64,000 bases of DNA from Streptomyces viridochromogenes DSM 40736 (GTDB taxonomy: Bacteria; Actinomycetota; Actinomycetes; Streptomycetales; Streptomycetaceae): the NCBI RefSeq assembly GCF_000158955.1, contig NZ_GG657757.1:7633581-7697580 (forward strand), written 5' to 3'. The notes under the pieces are model-generated. The model was not told the origin of the DNA. It was given only the letters and a program-made list of their open reading frames with translations, and did no database searches. The position numbers were made by a program, and so were the translations under genes. Below, piece by piece: positions 1 through 7,878 of the stretch; position 1 is the stretch's first letter; each line of letters begins with the position of its first letter.

Positions 1-723
1 GCGGCCCAGGAGCTGCTGCACCGGCACAAGGCGCTGCTCATCGCCGACGAGGTGCAGACGGGCCTCGGCCGGACCGGCGACTTCTACGGCTACCAGCACG
101 AGGAGGGCGTGGAACCCGACCTGGTGTGCGTGGCCAAGGCGCTCTCCGGCGGCTACGTGCCCGTGGGCGCCACGCTCGGCAAGGACTGGATCTTCAAGAA
201 GGTCTACTCGTCGATGGACCGGGTGCTGGTCCACTCGGCGAGCTTCGGATCCAACGCGCAGGCCATGGCGGCGGGCCTCGCGGTGCTGTCGGTGCTGGAG
301 GACGAGCAGATCGTCGCGGGCGTCCGCAGCACCGGGGAACTGCTCAGATCGCGGCTCGCGGCGCTGACGGACAAGTACGAGATGCTCGCCGACGTGCGCG
401 GCCGGGGCCTGATGATCGGCATCGAGTTCGGTCGGCCGAAGTCGCTGAAGCTCCGCGGCCGCTGGGCCATGCTCCAGGCCGCGCGCAAGGGACTCTTCGC
501 GCAGATGGTCGTCGTGCCGCTGCTCCAGAAGCACCGGATCCTGACCCAGGTCTCGGGCGACCACATGGAGGTGATCAAGCTGATCCCGCCGCTGATCATC
601 GGCGAACGGGAGGTGGACCGGTTCGTCGACGCCTTCACCGCTGTGATGGACGACGCGCACGACGGCGGGCTGGTCTGGGACTTCGGCAGGACGCTGGTCA
701 GGCAGGCGGTCGCGAACCGCTGA
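1..723 (+). CDS. class-III PLP aminotransferase, C-terminal part (5' truncated)
   Basis: The open frame enters from the window edge and gives 240 residues of the catalytic and C-terminal part of a fold-type I, class-III aminotransferase. The stretch LIADEVQTGLGRTG carries the aspartate that contacts the PLP pyridine nitrogen, and CVAKALSGGYVPVGA holds the probable Schiff-base lysine (AKALSGG). These enzymes move the terminal amino group of ornithine, diaminobutyrate, GABA or similar amines to a 2-oxo acid in the cytoplasm. The substrate cannot be decided without the N-terminus. An XRE-cupin regulator gene with strong operators follows 87 nt later and may control this gene or the operon beyond the window edge. 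The family is clear; the exact enzyme is not. Confidence 0.85.
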   Translation, partial: AAQELLHRHKALLIADEVQTGLGRTGDFYGYQHEEGVEPDLVCVAKALSGGYVPVGATLGKDWIFKKVYSSMDRVLVHSASFGSNAQAMAAGLAVLSVLEDEQIVAGVRSTGELLRSRLAALTDKYEMLADVRGRGLMIGIEFGRPKSLKLRGRWAMLQAARKGLFAQMVVVPLLQKHRILTQVSGDHMEVIKLIPPLIIGEREVDRFVDAFTAVMDDAHDGGLVWDFGRTLVRQAVANR

Positions 724-755
724 CGTGCCGCCGTCCGACGGCCGAACCAGGGCTT

Positions 756-804
756 TTGCCTACGAGGCAAGAAATTTGCCAATGAGGCAAGGATCCGGCT
801 GAAT
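756..804 (+). promoter_or_regulatory. twin TTGCC-N5-GGCAA operators over the promoter of the XRE-cupin gene
   Basis: Two inverted repeats, TTGCC-tacga-GGCAA at 756-770 and TTGCC-aatga-GGCAA at 776-790, have centres exactly 20 bp apart, about two helical turns. A possible -35 (TTGCCA, 776-781) lies inside the second repeat and is 17 bp from a weak -10-like CTGAAT (799-804), which is 6 nt before the ATG at 811. This geometry fits two regulator dimers binding one face of the DNA, probably the product of the next gene acting on its own promoter. Binding is inferred. Confidence 0.7.
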
Positions 805-810
805 GGACGC

Positions 811-1500
811 ATGAGCTCCTCCGATCCCGAGCGCTCCTCCGAGGCCGGGTATTCCTCCGCGGCCGGGCATTCCTCAGGGCCGCACACCGAGACCGAGCCG
901 TCCGCCGGCCCGGCCGATGCCCTGCCCTCCGTCGCGCCGCGGCTGCGGGCCCTGCGGCGCCAGGCCTCCCTGACGCTGGAGGCCGCCGCCCGCGCCGCCG
1001 GGCTGTCGCCCGCGCATCTCTCCCGGCTGGAGACCGGGCAGCGTCAGCCCTCGCTGCCGATGCTGCTCGCCCTCGCCCGTGTCTACAGTACGACCGTCTC
1101 CGAGCTGCTCGGCGAGACGGCCGTCGACCGGGACGCCGTGGTGCGCGCGGCCGACATGGAGCCGACCGTGGCGGGCGGCTGGAAATACTGGCAGGCCGGC
1201 GCCTCCGGGCGCGGGATGCAGGCGCTGCGCGTCCACGTCCCCTACGGCTCCCAGGGGGACATCGTGCGCGTCCATCCGGGCGAGGAGTGGCTCCATGTGC
1301 TGCGGGGGCGGCTGCGGCTGCGCCTCGGGGACTCCACCCACCGGCTGGCGCCCGGCGACAGCGCCCACTTCGACTCGCTCACCCCGCACCGGATCGCCGC
1401 CGAGGACCACGACGGCGTCGAACTGCTCTTCGTCCACACCCTGTTGCAGAGCCCCACGGCCGCACTGTGCCTGGGCCCCACCCCTGGAGATCTGTCATGA
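811..1500 (+). CDS. XRE-family regulator with C-terminal cupin
   Basis: The 229-residue protein has a disordered, Ser/Glu-rich first 38 residues, an XRE helix-turn-helix at about residues 40-101 (core SLTLEAAARAAGLSPAHLSR) and a cupin barrel at about 145-220 (HPGEEWLHVLRGRLRLRLGD). Such regulators usually bind a small ligand in the cupin and DNA through the helix-turn-helix. The ATG at 811 has no clear Shine-Dalgarno but lies 6 nt after a -10-like hexamer, so the mRNA may be leaderless. Twin inverted repeats just upstream are the likely operators. Its stop overlaps the start of a tiny membrane-protein gene (ATGA). The upstream aminotransferase suggests amine or amino-acid control, which is inference. 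Confidence 0.9.
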   Translation: MSSSDPERSSEAGYSSAAGHSSGPHTETEPSAGPADALPSVAPRLRALRRQASLTLEAAARAAGLSPAHLSRLETGQRQPSLPMLLALARVYSTTVSELLGETAVDRDAVVRAADMEPTVAGGWKYWQAGASGRGMQALRVHVPYGSQGDIVRVHPGEEWLHVLRGRLRLRLGDSTHRLAPGDSAHFDSLTPHRIAAEDHDGVELLFVHTLLQSPTAALCLGPTPGDLS

Positions 1501-1616
1501 GCGACATGGAGGAGAAGTTTCCCCGAGCCCTGTGGGTGCGGTTGCTGATCTACCTCGTACTGGGGCACGTCTTCGCCGCGTTCGTGTGGTTCCTGTTCGA
1601 GGCGGGGGCCCGCTGA
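1497..1616 (+). CDS. 39-residue single-pass membrane protein (DUF6126-like)
   Basis: ATG at 1497 overlaps the stop of the XRE-cupin gene by 4 nt, so the two are translationally coupled. The product is 39 residues: a charged N-terminus (MSDMEEKFPRALWVR), then about 20 hydrophobic residues (LLIYLVLGHVFAAFVWFLF) and a short polar tail. This fits one transmembrane helix with no enzymatic domain. I recall similar short streptomycete proteins as DUF6126, but could not check. The coupling suggests a partner of the regulator, for example a membrane sensor or tether; that role is speculative. Confidence 0.7.
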   Translation: MSDMEEKFPRALWVRLLIYLVLGHVFAAFVWFLFEAGAR

Positions 1617-1626
1617 CCGCGCCCGG

Positions 1627-2424
1627 TCACTCGAGCAGCCGCTCGCGCAGCCGCTTCCGGTCCTGCGGAGTGAGCCCGAGCCCCTCCTCCAGATAGGCGT
1701 CGACACCGCCCCAGTGCTCGTCGATGGTGTCGAAGGCCGCCGTCAGGTACTCGGCGCGCGCGTCGAACAGAGGGCTGAGCAGCTCCATGACCTCGGGGGA
1801 GTAGGCCGAGGCGGCGGAGCTGCTGCGGTGCACCTTGTAGCGGCGGTGCTTGGCGTTCGACTTCAGGTAGTCGTCGACGATCGCCTCGCGCTCGACGCCC
1901 AGGGCGAGCAGCGTCACCGCGATGGACAGGCCCGCGCGGTCCTTGCCCGCCGCGCAGTGCATCAGCGCGGGGACGCTGTCCTCGGCGAGCGCGCGCAGCA
2001 CCTGGGAGTGTTCGGCGGTGCGGTGCTTGATGATCGTGCGGTAGGAGGCGATCATGCGGCCCGCGCCCTTGCCGTCCGAGAGGATCTCACGCAGCTGGTC
2101 CAGGTCGCCGTCGCGGACCATCTTCCAGAACTCCGCGCCGTCGGCCGGGTCGCTCAGCGGCAGGTTCACGTTGCGCACGCCCGGCAGCTCGACGTCCGGC
2201 CCTTCGAGCTTCTGATCGGCCGCGTTGCGGAAGTCGAAGATCGTGTGCAGGCCCAGACCGGTCAGGAAGGCGGCGTCCTCCCCGGTCGCGTGGGCGAGGT
2301 GGCCGCTGCGGAACAGCACCCCCTGCCGCACCCGGCGTCCGTCCGAGGTCGGCAGCCCGCCCACATCACGGAAGTTGCGCACTCCGGCCAGCTCGGGTTC
2401 GGTCGACGGGACCTGCTGTGTCAC
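1627..2424 (-). CDS. tyrosine/serine phosphatase family protein
   Basis: A 265-residue protein with N-terminal RNFRDVGG and the phosphatase loop HCAAGKDRAG (Cys about residue 157, CX5R signature) of the bacterial Tyr/Ser phosphatase family (Y_phosphatase3 type). The cysteine forms a phosphocysteine intermediate. Expected activity is removal of phosphate from phosphotyrosine or phosphoserine proteins, or from phosphoinositide-like substrates, in the cytoplasm. I chose GTG at 2424 rather than ATG at 2439 because GGAGGAG lies between them and 5 nt before the GTG; the upstream ATG has no such site. It diverges from the alpha-galactosidase gene across about 180 nt. Confidence 0.88.
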   Translation of the reverse strand: MTQQVPSTEPELAGVRNFRDVGGLPTSDGRRVRQGVLFRSGHLAHATGEDAAFLTGLGLHTIFDFRNAADQKLEGPDVELPGVRNVNLPLSDPADGAEFWKMVRDGDLDQLREILSDGKGAGRMIASYRTIIKHRTAEHSQVLRALAEDSVPALMHCAAGKDRAGLSIAVTLLALGVEREAIVDDYLKSNAKHRRYKVHRSSSAASAYSPEVMELLSPLFDARAEYLTAAFDTIDEHWGGVDAYLEEGLGLTPQDRKRLRERLLE

Positions 2425-2604
2425 GGGGGCTCCTCCCATTCAGCGCCCGCCGACGCGGCTCATCGACGGGCACCACTCGACGATACGACATGGCTGCCAG
2501 GGGCAATCAGTTGTCCACAGGCGTTGCCCGGAGCCCCCGAAGCACTCGATGATGTTGGGGCCTGCTCGCACCTGGTCGGGCTTGTTCGAATCTGTGAGGC
2601 CTTG

Positions 2605-4674
2605 ATGCTGGACATCTCCGAAGACGGTCGTACCTGGGTCCTCTCGGGGCCGGCCAGCAGCTACGCCGTCCACGTCACCGACCGGGACGAGCTGCTGCAC
2701 CTGCACTGGGGCCCGCGGATCGGCCTCGCCGACGCCGAGGCCCTCGCGGTCCGCCCACTGCCGGACTACTGGCCCTTCGAGTCGCCGCTCGACGGACGCG
2801 AGGACTACCCGGTCGAGGGCGGCCCCCGCTTCGTCCGCCCCGCCCTGTCCCTGCGTACCGGCGAGCGGCGCGGCACGGAGTGGGCCTACCAGGGACATGA
2901 CACCGAGGCCGGCGAGCTGAGGCTCCGTTTCCGCGACGGCGACCTGGCCGTCACGCTGCACTACCGGATGCGCGACGACGTGATCGAGCGCCGGGTGACC
3001 CTGGAGAACCACGGCCCGGCCGTCGAGGTGCTGCGCGCCGACTCCGCCACCTGGACCCTGCCCGACCGCGACAGCTGGCGGCTGTCCCAGCTGCACGGCC
3101 GCTGGGGCGCCGAGTCCCGCTTGGAGCGCTCCCTCCTCACCCATGGCGAGAAGGTCATCGGCAGCCGCCGCGGCCACACCTCCCACCAGCACCTGCCGTG
3201 GGTCGCGCTCGACACCGACGCGACCGAGGAGCGCGGCGAGGTCTACGGATGCGCCCTGGGGTGGTCCGGGTCCTGGCGGATCGCCGTGGCCCAACTCCCG
3301 GACGCGCGCGTGCAGATCACCGGCGGGGCCGGGTACGACGACTCGGGCCTGCTGACGCTGGGCACGGGGGAGTCGTACACCACCCCCGTCTTCGCCGGGC
3401 TCTGGAGCGACGGCGGCTTCGGCGGGGCCAGCCGCGCCTGGCACGCCTACCAGCGGACCCATGTCGTCCCGGACGCGGACCAGGACCGGCCGGTGCTGTT
3501 CAACTCCTGGGAGGCCACCGAGTTCGACATCTCCGAGGAGCAGCAGCGGGCGCTCGCCGAGCGAGCCGCCGCCATGGGCGTCGAGCTGTTCGTGGTCGAC
3601 GACGGCTGGTTCGGGACGCGTACGAGCGACCGGGCCGGGCTCGGTGACTGGACGCCGAACCCCGACCGCTTCCCCGGCGGGCTGGGGCCGCTCGCCGACC
3701 ATGTGCACGGCCTCGGCATGCAGTTCGGGATCTGGGTCGAGCCGGAGATGGTCAACCCGGACAGCGACCTGTACCGCGCCCATCCGGACTGGGTGCAGTA
3801 CCAGCCGGGACGAAAGCGGACGGAATTCCGCAATCAGCTCGTATTGAACCTCGCCCGCGAGGACGTCCAGGAGTACCTCTGGGAGCAGCTCGACGGGCTG
3901 CTCTCCAGCGCCCCGATCGACTACGTGAAGTGGGACTTCAACCGCTGCTTCTCCGACGCCGGCTGGCCGGAGGACCCCTACCCGCAGCGGCTGTGGGTCG
4001 ACCACGTCCGTGCCCTGTACGCCCTGCTGGACCGGCTGCGGGCCGCCCATCCGGGGGTGGCTTTCGAGTCCTGCTCGGGCGGCGGCGGCCGGATCGACCT
4101 GGGTGTGCTGAGCCGCACGGACCAGGTGTGGACCTCCGACAACACCGACCCGCTCGACCGGCTCGCCATCCAGCACGGCTTCAGCCAGATCCACCCGGCC
4201 CGGGTCATGGCCGCCTGGGTCACCGACAGCCCGAACGCCATGCTCAACCATCGCGCCAGCTCCCTGCGGTTCCGGTTCGTCAGCGCCATGGCCGGTGTGC
4301 TCGGGGTCGGCGGCGACCTCACGAAGTGGACCGAGGGGGAGCTCGCGGAGGCGCGGGACTGGGTGGAGCTCTACAAGGAGATCCGGCCCGTGGTGCAGCG
4401 CGGCGACCTCTACCGGCTGCGCGCGCCCGAAGGCGGCCTGAGTTCGGTGCAGTACGTCCTCGGCGACGAGACCGTCGTCCTCGCCTGGCTCCAGGCGCAG
4501 CGCTACGGCGAGCCCGTGCCGGCGCTCAGGCTGCGGGGCCTCGACCCGTCGGCGACGTACGAATGCCTCAAAACGGGCGAAGTTCATCGAGGGGCCGTAC
4601 TGCTCCACCACGGGCTGCGGGTCGGTCTGCGCGGGGACCTGGACGCCACGATCGTCCGGCTTAAGCGGAAGTAG
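2605..4674 (+). CDS. alpha-galactosidase, GH36
   Basis: A 689-residue glycoside hydrolase family 36 enzyme, normal length for bacterial members. It has an N-terminal beta-sandwich and a TIM barrel with VDDGWFG near residue 331. The nucleophile motif YVKWDFNR has Asp444, and SDNTD starting at residue 511 supplies the acid/base Asp512. It removes terminal alpha-1,6-galactose from melibiose, raffinose or galactomannan fragments. No signal peptide is visible, so it is probably cytoplasmic and acts on imported sugars. The ATG at 2605 follows GAGG by 5 nt. No transporter or regulator adjoins it, and the next 470 nt are non-coding. Confidence 0.93.
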   Translation: MLDISEDGRTWVLSGPASSYAVHVTDRDELLHLHWGPRIGLADAEALAVRPLPDYWPFESPLDGREDYPVEGGPRFVRPALSLRTGERRGTEWAYQGHDTEAGELRLRFRDGDLAVTLHYRMRDDVIERRVTLENHGPAVEVLRADSATWTLPDRDSWRLSQLHGRWGAESRLERSLLTHGEKVIGSRRGHTSHQHLPWVALDTDATEERGEVYGCALGWSGSWRIAVAQLPDARVQITGGAGYDDSGLLTLGTGESYTTPVFAGLWSDGGFGGASRAWHAYQRTHVVPDADQDRPVLFNSWEATEFDISEEQQRALAERAAAMGVELFVVDDGWFGTRTSDRAGLGDWTPNPDRFPGGLGPLADHVHGLGMQFGIWVEPEMVNPDSDLYRAHPDWVQYQPGRKRTEFRNQLVLNLAREDVQEYLWEQLDGLLSSAPIDYVKWDFNRCFSDAGWPEDPYPQRLWVDHVRALYALLDRLRAAHPGVAFESCSGGGGRIDLGVLSRTDQVWTSDNTDPLDRLAIQHGFSQIHPARVMAAWVTDSPNAMLNHRASSLRFRFVSAMAGVLGVGGDLTKWTEGELAEARDWVELYKEIRPVVQRGDLYRLRAPEGGLSSVQYVLGDETVVLAWLQAQRYGEPVPALRLRGLDPSATYECLKTGEVHRGAVLLHHGLRVGLRGDLDATIVRLKRK

Positions 4675-4756
4675 TCGTTCTGTCCGAATAGGGAACTTCG
4701 GCTGCTTCGGTATAACGTGCCCCAAAAGTAAAGGAGATGGGGTTCAGGTGTGTGGG

Positions 4757-4778
4757 CATCGTCATATTCGTGACGATG
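4757..4778. repeat. perfect 8-bp inverted repeat in the galactosidase-peptidase gap
   Basis: CATCGTCA (4757-4764) and TGACGATG (4771-4778) form a perfect palindrome with the 6-nt spacer TATTCG. No T-tract follows, so it looks more like a protein-binding site than a terminator. It lies in the non-coding stretch 4675-5148, which otherwise holds a promoter candidate and a riboswitch. Confidence 0.5.
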
Positions 4779-4911
4779 TGTTGTTGCCATGTTCACGTAA
4801 TTCTGGCGATATTCAGGGCCTTTGAGGAAAGTGGGAGATCGGTAATCCACGCTCGGTGACGGGAAATGTGCCGACGCGTCAAGAAAAACGCCGTCATGTG
4901 CAACCGCAAGC

Positions 4912-4941
4912 TTGTCCCATTGCGTCTTGGTCGCTTACGTT
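4912..4941 (+). promoter_or_regulatory. candidate promoter for the riboswitch transcript
   Basis: TTGTCC (4912-4917) and TACGTT (4936-4941, a TANNNT -10) are separated by 18 bp and lie about 50 nt before the riboswitch. Position and spacing fit a housekeeping sigma promoter. This is pattern matching only. Confidence 0.4.
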
Positions 4942-4994
4942 CCACACCAATCCGGACGGACGCCCAATCCTGCCGCCGCCCGGAGCCCGCACAC

Positions 4995-5132
4995 ACTGAC
5001 CCGTGAACGGCAGGAGCGGGGGACCCACAGGTACGACGCCTGTTCCGGTTCCCGGAACGGCTTGGGGTTAAGCCGCGCCTCGGCGCGGCCGGGCATCTCC
5101 AGCCCGAACCCGACAGCTCACCTCGCAGGCGC
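4995..5132 (+). promoter_or_regulatory. ydaO-yuaA (c-di-AMP) riboswitch
   Basis: The leader matches the remembered actinobacterial ydaO-yuaA consensus. It has GAGCGGGGGACCCA near 5015-5028, a GGGGTTAAGCC core near 5064-5074, a variable GC hairpin (CCGCGCCTCGGCGCGG), then GGCATCTCCAGCCCGAACC and CGACAGCTCACCTCGCAGGCG near the 3' end. The aptamer binds cyclic di-AMP. In streptomycetes it precedes cell-wall hydrolase genes and lowers expression when ligand is high. Here it ends about 16 nt before the start codon of a LysM/M23 peptidase and includes sequence next to its ribosome binding site. Boundaries are approximate. Confidence 0.88.
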
Positions 5133-5148
5133 CGGAGAGGAATTCGCC

Positions 5149-6057
5149 ATGCCCGCGAAGGGTAAGCACCGCCGTCCGAAGACCCAGCGTTTCACCCGCT
5201 CCATAGCCGTCGCCGGAACCGGCGGCGCCGCCCTCGCCCTTCCCCTCATGGGGGCCGCCGGCGCCCACGCCGCCACCCCGCAGTCGGCCCCGGAAAAGGC
5301 CGTCCAGTCCGCTCCGGCCGCCGAGAAGAAGACCGCCGAAAAGGCCACGGGTGCCCACACGTACACCGTGAAGGCCGGTGACTGGCTCGCGAAGATCGCC
5401 GACGACCAGCACGTCAGCGGAGGCTGGAAGAAGCTCTACGCGGACAACCGCGACGCCGTCGGCGACGACCCGGCGCTGATCCACCCGGGCCTGAAGCTCT
5501 CCCTCGGCGAGAAGGCGGCGAGCGCGCCCGAGGCGAAGCCGTCCGTGCCGAAGGCGTCGGCCGAGAACTCCGCCGCCGAGTCGTCCCCCAAGGCCGACAC
5601 CGCCGCGAAGCCCGCCGCGGCCAAGCCGGCCGCCGAGACCGGCGCCGGCGGCTTCACCCTCCCGGTGGACGGGGCCACCATCGGCACTCCGTACCACATG
5701 TCGGGCAGCATGTGGTCCAGCGGCTACCACACCGGTGTCGACTTCGTCGTCCCGACGGGCACCTCCCTCAAGGCCGTCGGCGCGGGCACGGTCGTCTCCG
5801 CCGGCTGGGGCGGCGCGTACGGCAACCAGGTCGTCATCCAGCTGGAGGACGGCAAGTACGCGCAGTACGCCCACCTGTCCCAGCTCTCCGTCTCGGCCGG
5901 CCAGACCGTGACGGCCGGGCAGCAGGTCGGCCTGTCCGGCGCCACCGGCAACGTCACCGGACCGCACCTGCACTTCGAGATCCGCACCACGCCGGACTAC
6001 GGCTCGGACGTGGACCCGGTCGCCTACCTGCGCTCGCACGGCGTCTCCGTCGGCTGA
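5149..6057 (+). CDS. secreted LysM and M23 (LytM) peptidoglycan endopeptidase
   Basis: A 302-residue exported protein. The signal peptide spans residues 1-41 (basic start, hydrophobic core, GAHA cleavage). A LysM peptidoglycan-binding domain lies at about 70-120 (HTYTVKAGDWLAKIAD), followed by an Ala/Pro/Lys-rich linker and an M23 zinc peptidase domain at about 180-295. Visible zinc ligands are His194 and Asp198 (GYHTGVD) and the HLH motif (273-275). It should cut peptide cross-links in the wall during growth or resuscitation. ATG 5149 is preceded by GGAGAGG at 8 nt. The c-di-AMP riboswitch upstream ties expression to turgor and wall stress signalling. Confidence 0.93.
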   Translation: MPAKGKHRRPKTQRFTRSIAVAGTGGAALALPLMGAAGAHAATPQSAPEKAVQSAPAAEKKTAEKATGAHTYTVKAGDWLAKIADDQHVSGGWKKLYADNRDAVGDDPALIHPGLKLSLGEKAASAPEAKPSVPKASAENSAAESSPKADTAAKPAAAKPAAETGAGGFTLPVDGATIGTPYHMSGSMWSSGYHTGVDFVVPTGTSLKAVGAGTVVSAGWGGAYGNQVVIQLEDGKYAQYAHLSQLSVSAGQTVTAGQQVGLSGATGNVTGPHLHFEIRTTPDYGSDVDPVAYLRSHGVSVG

Positions 6058-6088
6058 CCGACCGCACCCACCTGCCTGACACTCCCGC

Positions 6089-6122
6089 GAAGGCCGGACC
6101 CCGATCCCCGGGTCCGGCCTTC
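6089..6122 (+). terminator. hairpin terminator after the LysM/M23 gene
   Basis: GAAGGCCGGACCC (6089-6101) pairs perfectly with GGGTCCGGCCTTC (6110-6122) across an 8-nt loop. There is no U-tract, as is common in high-GC actinomycetes. It follows the peptidase stop by about 30 nt. Confidence 0.75.
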
Positions 6123-6197
6123 GGCGTGCGCGCGGTGGCGATCGCCTCAAGGGATCGACAGGGGGCGGCAGTTGGGCCACAGTGATCCCGTCGTGAG

Positions 6198-6211
6198 TGC
6201 AAGCGCTTTCT
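6198..6211. promoter_or_regulatory. LacI/CRE-like operator
   Basis: TGCAAGCGCTTTCT is built on the palindrome AAGCGCTT (6201-6208), the core typical of LacI-family operators for sugar genes. It sits immediately before the Shine-Dalgarno GAAGGAG (6212-6218) of the secreted DUF6250-like gene, so a bound repressor would block transcription start or early elongation. The regulator is not identifiable here. Confidence 0.65.
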
Positions 6212-6227
6212 GAAGGAGCTGTGTCCC

Positions 6228-6941
6228 GTGCCGACCACCCGCAGAACGTTCGGAGCCCTGGCGGCCGGAGCCGCGCTGGCGGCCCTCGCCCCGACCGGGA
6301 ACGCGCACGCCGCACCCCGGCACCGCCGCCTCATCGCCCACGACGACTTCTGCCACGGCCTCGCCCAGTGGGTGACCGAACTCCAGGCCGGGGGCACCGT
6401 CACCGCCTCCCGCGGCGTGCTGGAGATCGACGTGCCCGGCGGGGCCACCGTGTGGTTCAAGCAACGGCTCCAAGGCCCGTACGTCCTCGAATACACCGCC
6501 ACACCCGTCTCCGAGGGCGGGGTCAACGACCGGGTCTCGGACCTCAACAACTTCTGGAACGCGACCGACGTCCGCTCCCCGGACGACCTCTTCGCGACGC
6601 CGCGCGGCGGGGCGCTCGACGAGTACGACCACCTGACGGCGTACTACGCGGGGTACGGCGCCAACTACAACACCACGACCCGGCTGCGGCGTTACGTCGG
6701 TCAGGCCGGCGTCCGTCCCCTGATCCACGACTACACCGAGCCGCTGCTCGTGCCGGGCGAGCCGAACCGGGTCCGGATCGTCTCCGACGGCTCGACGGTC
6801 CGATGGTGGAACAACGGGCGGCTCGTGTTCGACTACCGCGACCCGCAGCCGTACACCGGCGGGCACTTCGCCTTCCGGACCGTGTGGAGCCACTTCCGCA
6901 TCACGGGCTTCCGGGTCTGGTCGCCACTCCAACACCCCTGA
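6228..6941 (+). CDS. Tat-exported DUF6250-like protein, possible polysaccharide-acting enzyme
   Basis: A 237-residue secreted protein. The N-terminus has a twin-arginine motif (TRRTFGALAAG) and a hydrophobic core ending near ANAHAA, so Tat export is expected. The rest looks like a beta-rich jelly-roll with many aromatic residues (VWFKQRLQGPYVLEY, FWNATD, YNTTTRLRRY) and resembles the DUF6250 family, which often appears beside sugar-degrading genes. No catalytic residues can be assigned. GTG at 6228 is 9 nt after GAAGGAG; the GTG at 6221 is out of frame. The LacI-type operator upstream supports a carbohydrate-linked role, which is inference. Confidence 0.72.
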   Translation: MPTTRRTFGALAAGAALAALAPTGNAHAAPRHRRLIAHDDFCHGLAQWVTELQAGGTVTASRGVLEIDVPGGATVWFKQRLQGPYVLEYTATPVSEGGVNDRVSDLNNFWNATDVRSPDDLFATPRGGALDEYDHLTAYYAGYGANYNTTTRLRRYVGQAGVRPLIHDYTEPLLVPGEPNRVRIVSDGSTVRWWNNGRLVFDYRDPQPYTGGHFAFRTVWSHFRITGFRVWSPLQHP

Positions 6942-7008
6942 CAGGCGGTCTGTTCCGGAGTTGGTGAACACTTGAGGAGTGGCTTATGTCACCGCCCGTC
7001 AACCTCTT

Positions 7009-7024
7009 CCTACGGTCGCGTAGG
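7009..7024. promoter_or_regulatory. inverted repeat upstream of the SGNH hydrolase gene
   Basis: CCTACG-gtcg-CGTAGG is a perfect 6-bp inverted repeat 30 nt before the GTG start of the hydrolase gene. Its position suits an operator, but no regulator is encoded nearby. The short ORF at 6986-7090 (ATG after GAGGAG) crosses it. Confidence 0.4.
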
Positions 7025-7053
7025 TCACATTCGAGGGTGAATCATGAGCTGCT

Positions 7054-7872
7054 GTGGCAGACGATTCGAAGAGTGACAGCAGAGCAGTGATCGGGTCGTA
7101 CGTGGCGGTGGGGGACAGCTTCACCGAGGGCGTCGGTGATCCCGGCCCCGACGGGGCGTTCGTCGGCTGGGCCGACCGGTTCGCCGTCCTGCTCGCCGAC
7201 CGCCGGCCCGAAGGCGACTTCCAGTACACCAACCTCGCCGTGCGCGGAAGGCTCCTCGACCAGATCGTGGCGGAGCAGGTCCCGCGGGCCGTCGACATGG
7301 CCCCGGATCTCGTCTCGTTCTGCGCCGGCGGCAACGACATCATCCGGCCCGGCACCGATCCGGACGAGGTGGCCGAGCGTTTCGAGCGGGCGGTGGCACG
7401 ACTCGCCGCGGTGGCGGGCACGGTCATGGTGACGACCGGGTTCGACACCCGGGGCGTGCCCGTGCTCAAGCATCTGCGCGGCAAGATCGCCACGTACAAC
7501 GGGCATGTCCGGGCCATCGCCGACCGGTACGGCTGCCCGGTGCTCGACCTGTGGTCCCTGCGCAGCGTTCAGGACCGCAGGGCCTGGGACTCCGACCGGC
7601 TGCACCTGTCCCCGGAGGGGCACACGCGGGTGGCACTGCGCGCGGGGCAGGCGCTCGGCGTCGACGTACCGGCCGACCCCGAGCAGGAGTGGCCCCCGCT
7701 GCCGCCGCGCGGCACGCTCGACATCCGGCGCGACGACGTCCACTGGGCACGGGAGTTCCTGGTGCCGTGGATCGGGCGGCGGCTGCGCGGGGAGTCGTCG
7801 GGGGACCACGTGACGGCCAAGGGCGCGCTGTCGCCGGACGACATCAGGGTGCGGATCGCTTCGGTGGCGTGA
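7054..7872 (+). CDS. SGNH/GDSL-family hydrolase
   Basis: A 272-residue cytoplasmic esterase-like protein. It shows block I (VGDSFTEGVGD, nucleophile Ser), block III (CAGGNDII, Gly and Asn of the oxyanion hole) and block V (DRLHLSPEGH, catalytic Asp-x-x-His). It should hydrolyse a small ester, acetylated sugar or lysophospholipid; the substrate is unknown. No signal peptide is seen. The annotated GTG at 7054 lacks a good Shine-Dalgarno. A later in-frame GTG near 7087 would still keep block I, so the start is uncertain. It converges with the TetR gene 6 nt downstream. Confidence 0.85.
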   Translation: MADDSKSDSRAVIGSYVAVGDSFTEGVGDPGPDGAFVGWADRFAVLLADRRPEGDFQYTNLAVRGRLLDQIVAEQVPRAVDMAPDLVSFCAGGNDIIRPGTDPDEVAERFERAVARLAAVAGTVMVTTGFDTRGVPVLKHLRGKIATYNGHVRAIADRYGCPVLDLWSLRSVQDRRAWDSDRLHLSPEGHTRVALRAGQALGVDVPADPEQEWPPLPPRGTLDIRRDDVHWAREFLVPWIGRRLRGESSGDHVTAKGALSPDDIRVRIASVA

Positions 7873-7878
7873 CGGGCC

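Noticed and set aside
2440..4725. 761-codon open frame on the minus strand opposite the alpha-galactosidase
   Set aside because: It is the antisense shadow of a GC-rich gene; no domain is recognisable, while the plus strand has complete GH36 motifs.
6986..7090. 34-codon frame with GAGGAG before its ATG, overlapping the SGNH hydrolase start
   Set aside because: No recognisable sequence and its start lies in a likely promoter region. It could be a leader peptide, but nothing beyond the ribosome binding site supports it.
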